Assembly: GCA_946480965.1 (NCBI GenBank)
Contig: CAMLMI010000289.1
Span: forward strand, 1 to 6,305
Direction: 5' to 3'
DNA from: an uncultured Verrucomicrobiales bacterium
Lineage (GTDB): Bacteria; Verrucomicrobiota; Verrucomicrobiae; Limisphaerales; CANJSG01
DNA: 6,305 nt
Position numbers and translations under genes: made by a program
Part shown: positions 5,792 to 6,305 of the stretch, piece by piece
Layout: every line of letters begins with the position of its first letter
How positions within the stretch are numbered: the first letter of the stretch is position 1
Notes under the pieces: generated by a model
Told to the model about the DNA's origin: nothing
Database searches by the model: none
The model's input: only the letters and a program-made list of their open reading frames with translations

Positions 5792-6148
5792 GTGGGGACA
5801 TTCACCAATCGATTCCGGGTCGGACTTTGCAGCGTGGCCGTCCTCTTTGCGGCGTCGCGCGCGGCTGCCGATGAATCCCCTTTGTCTCCGGTGCTCACCA
5901 AGGTCGCCTCAACCACGTTGAGCGGCTATGTGGATGTGACGGCTGGATGGTCCTTTGACGGCCCCGCCAACATGCCGGGAAGATCCGTGTCGGTTTGGCA
6001 CCACGATTTCAGCACCACGGACGCCCAGTTTACCGCTCCGGTGAACATCGTCGTGGTGCCGGAACCCTCCGTCGCTTCATTGGCCGTCCTCGGCGGAGCA
6101 ACGCTCCTGCTGCGCCGCCGCCGTAGAATGGGCCTCCCTGCCCGTTAA
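5792..6148 (+). CDS. Small exported PEP-CTERM-anchored protein
   Basis: About 118 aa and unusually short for its class. It has an N-terminal signal peptide (basic N-R-F-R, hydrophobic [12 protein letters not shown], cleavage near A-A-A/D at 24-27). A short mature region of about 60 residues follows. The C-terminus is a PEP-CTERM sorting tag: V-P-E-P-S (P90-E91-P92), a hydrophobic stretch of about 14 residues, and five arginines (108-112). PEP-CTERM proteins are exported and handled by an exosortase, usually in exopolysaccharide-producing Gram-negative bacteria; neither exosortase nor polysaccharide genes are in this window. The segment [13 protein letters not shown] (41-53) resembles, from memory, the first strand of verrucomicrobial porin-like outer-membrane proteins, so this could be a fusion or shrunken remnant. 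Start choice is GTG 5792, with GGAAG at 10 nt, giving a compact signal peptide; a TTG at 5756 is possible. Function unknown. Confidence 0.7.
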   Translation: MGTFTNRFRVGLCSVAVLFAASRAAADESPLSPVLTKVASTTLSGYVDVTAGWSFDGPANMPGRSVSVWHHDFSTTDAQFTAPVNIVVVPEPSVASLAVLGGATLLLRRRRRMGLPAR

Positions 6149-6172
6149 CCGAAGTCTGGAGGGAACCTTGTC

Positions 6173-6239
6173 CGGCGTTTTCCCCACGCCGCATCGTCGA
6201 TTGAAAGCAGCTCCGTTCGACCAGCTGTAGCTTTCGATC
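6173..6239. other. Tandem stem-loops between convergent genes
   Basis: The first stem pairs CGGCGT (6173-6178) with ACGCCG (6186-6191). The second pairs 6199-6208 with 6230-6239 (10 bp, one G-U), extended inside by AGCT/AGCT (6209-6212 with 6223-6226) past a 3-nt bulge. The second overlaps the stop codon of the minus-strand gene. Neither has a T-run on either strand, so they may protect or help terminate both converging transcripts, but they are not classical intrinsic terminators. Confidence 0.35.
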
Positions 6240-6305
6240 ACCCTGCGATCCCGTAAAACTTCGCGCAGTTCCCACCAAAGAACTTCGCCTGCGCTTCCGC
6301 CGACA
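6238..6305 (-). CDS. C-terminal end of an amidohydrolase-like protein (partial)
   Basis: Only the last 21 codons and the TGA (6240-6238) are in the window; the gene enters from the right edge on the minus strand. The end reads A-K-F-F-G-G-N-C-A-K-F-Y-G-I-A-G. This matches the characteristic C-terminus of amidohydrolase family 2 TIM-barrel hydrolases, where a segment of the form I-x-G-G-N-A-A-R-x-Y/F-G-I/L closes the protein. The family covers decarboxylases and lactone or amide hydrolases, so the substrate cannot be told. The call rests on this short motif only. It converges with the PEP-CTERM gene, with 89 nt between the stop codons. Confidence 0.6.
   Translation of the reverse strand, partial: SAEAQAKFFGGNCAKFYGIAG

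Overview
The window is about 6.3 kb of GC-rich bacterial chromosome and looks like Verrucomicrobiota. The evidence is indirect but consistent. There is a DUF1080 (3-keto-disaccharide hydrolase) lipoprotein, a Tat-exported sugar-isomerase-like TIM-barrel protein, a short protein with a PEP-CTERM anchor (VPEPS, hydrophobic stretch, RRRRR), and PNPase and S15 sequences clearly different from the proteobacterial ones. Genus or order cannot be fixed from the sequence alone. I see no tRNA, rRNA, CRISPR array, insertion sequence or phage gene.

Layout, left to right. Positions 1-386 (minus) hold the N-terminal part of a Tat-signal sugar phosphate isomerase/epimerase-like protein, cut by the window edge. 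Divergent from it are a GNAT acetyltransferase (504-1076) and an M14-type zinc carboxypeptidase/deacylase (1166-1951), both on plus. Convergent to these is a minus-strand pair: a DUF1080 lipoprotein (2167-2838) followed 13 nt later by a tiny CPXCG zinc-ribbon protein (1974-2153). From 2963 onward lies the housekeeping block on plus: promoter, rpsO (3018-3275), a strong terminator, a structured leader, pnp (3503-5677) and another strong terminator. Then come a 118-aa PEP-CTERM protein (5792-6148) and, convergent at the right edge, the last 21 codons of a protein ending like amidohydrolase family 2 (6238-6305, minus).

How the parts work together. rpsO and pnp are the conserved neighbours known from many bacteria (ribosome assembly and RNA decay). 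Here a full intrinsic terminator separates them, and pnp carries its own folded leader: a 19-bp stem-loop, then a smaller hairpin that buries its Shine-Dalgarno sequence. The rpsO start codon lies within two mutually exclusive small hairpins. The PEP-CTERM gene also has a 9-bp hairpin that swallows its likely Shine-Dalgarno. Post-transcriptional control by RNA structure is therefore the main theme of the right half. The left half is a set of accessory metabolic and envelope genes (exported sugar chemistry, acyl transfer, peptide or amide hydrolysis).

I found no clear new multi-gene system. The best candidates for something undescribed are the three structured leaders and the chimeric-looking mini PEP-CTERM protein.
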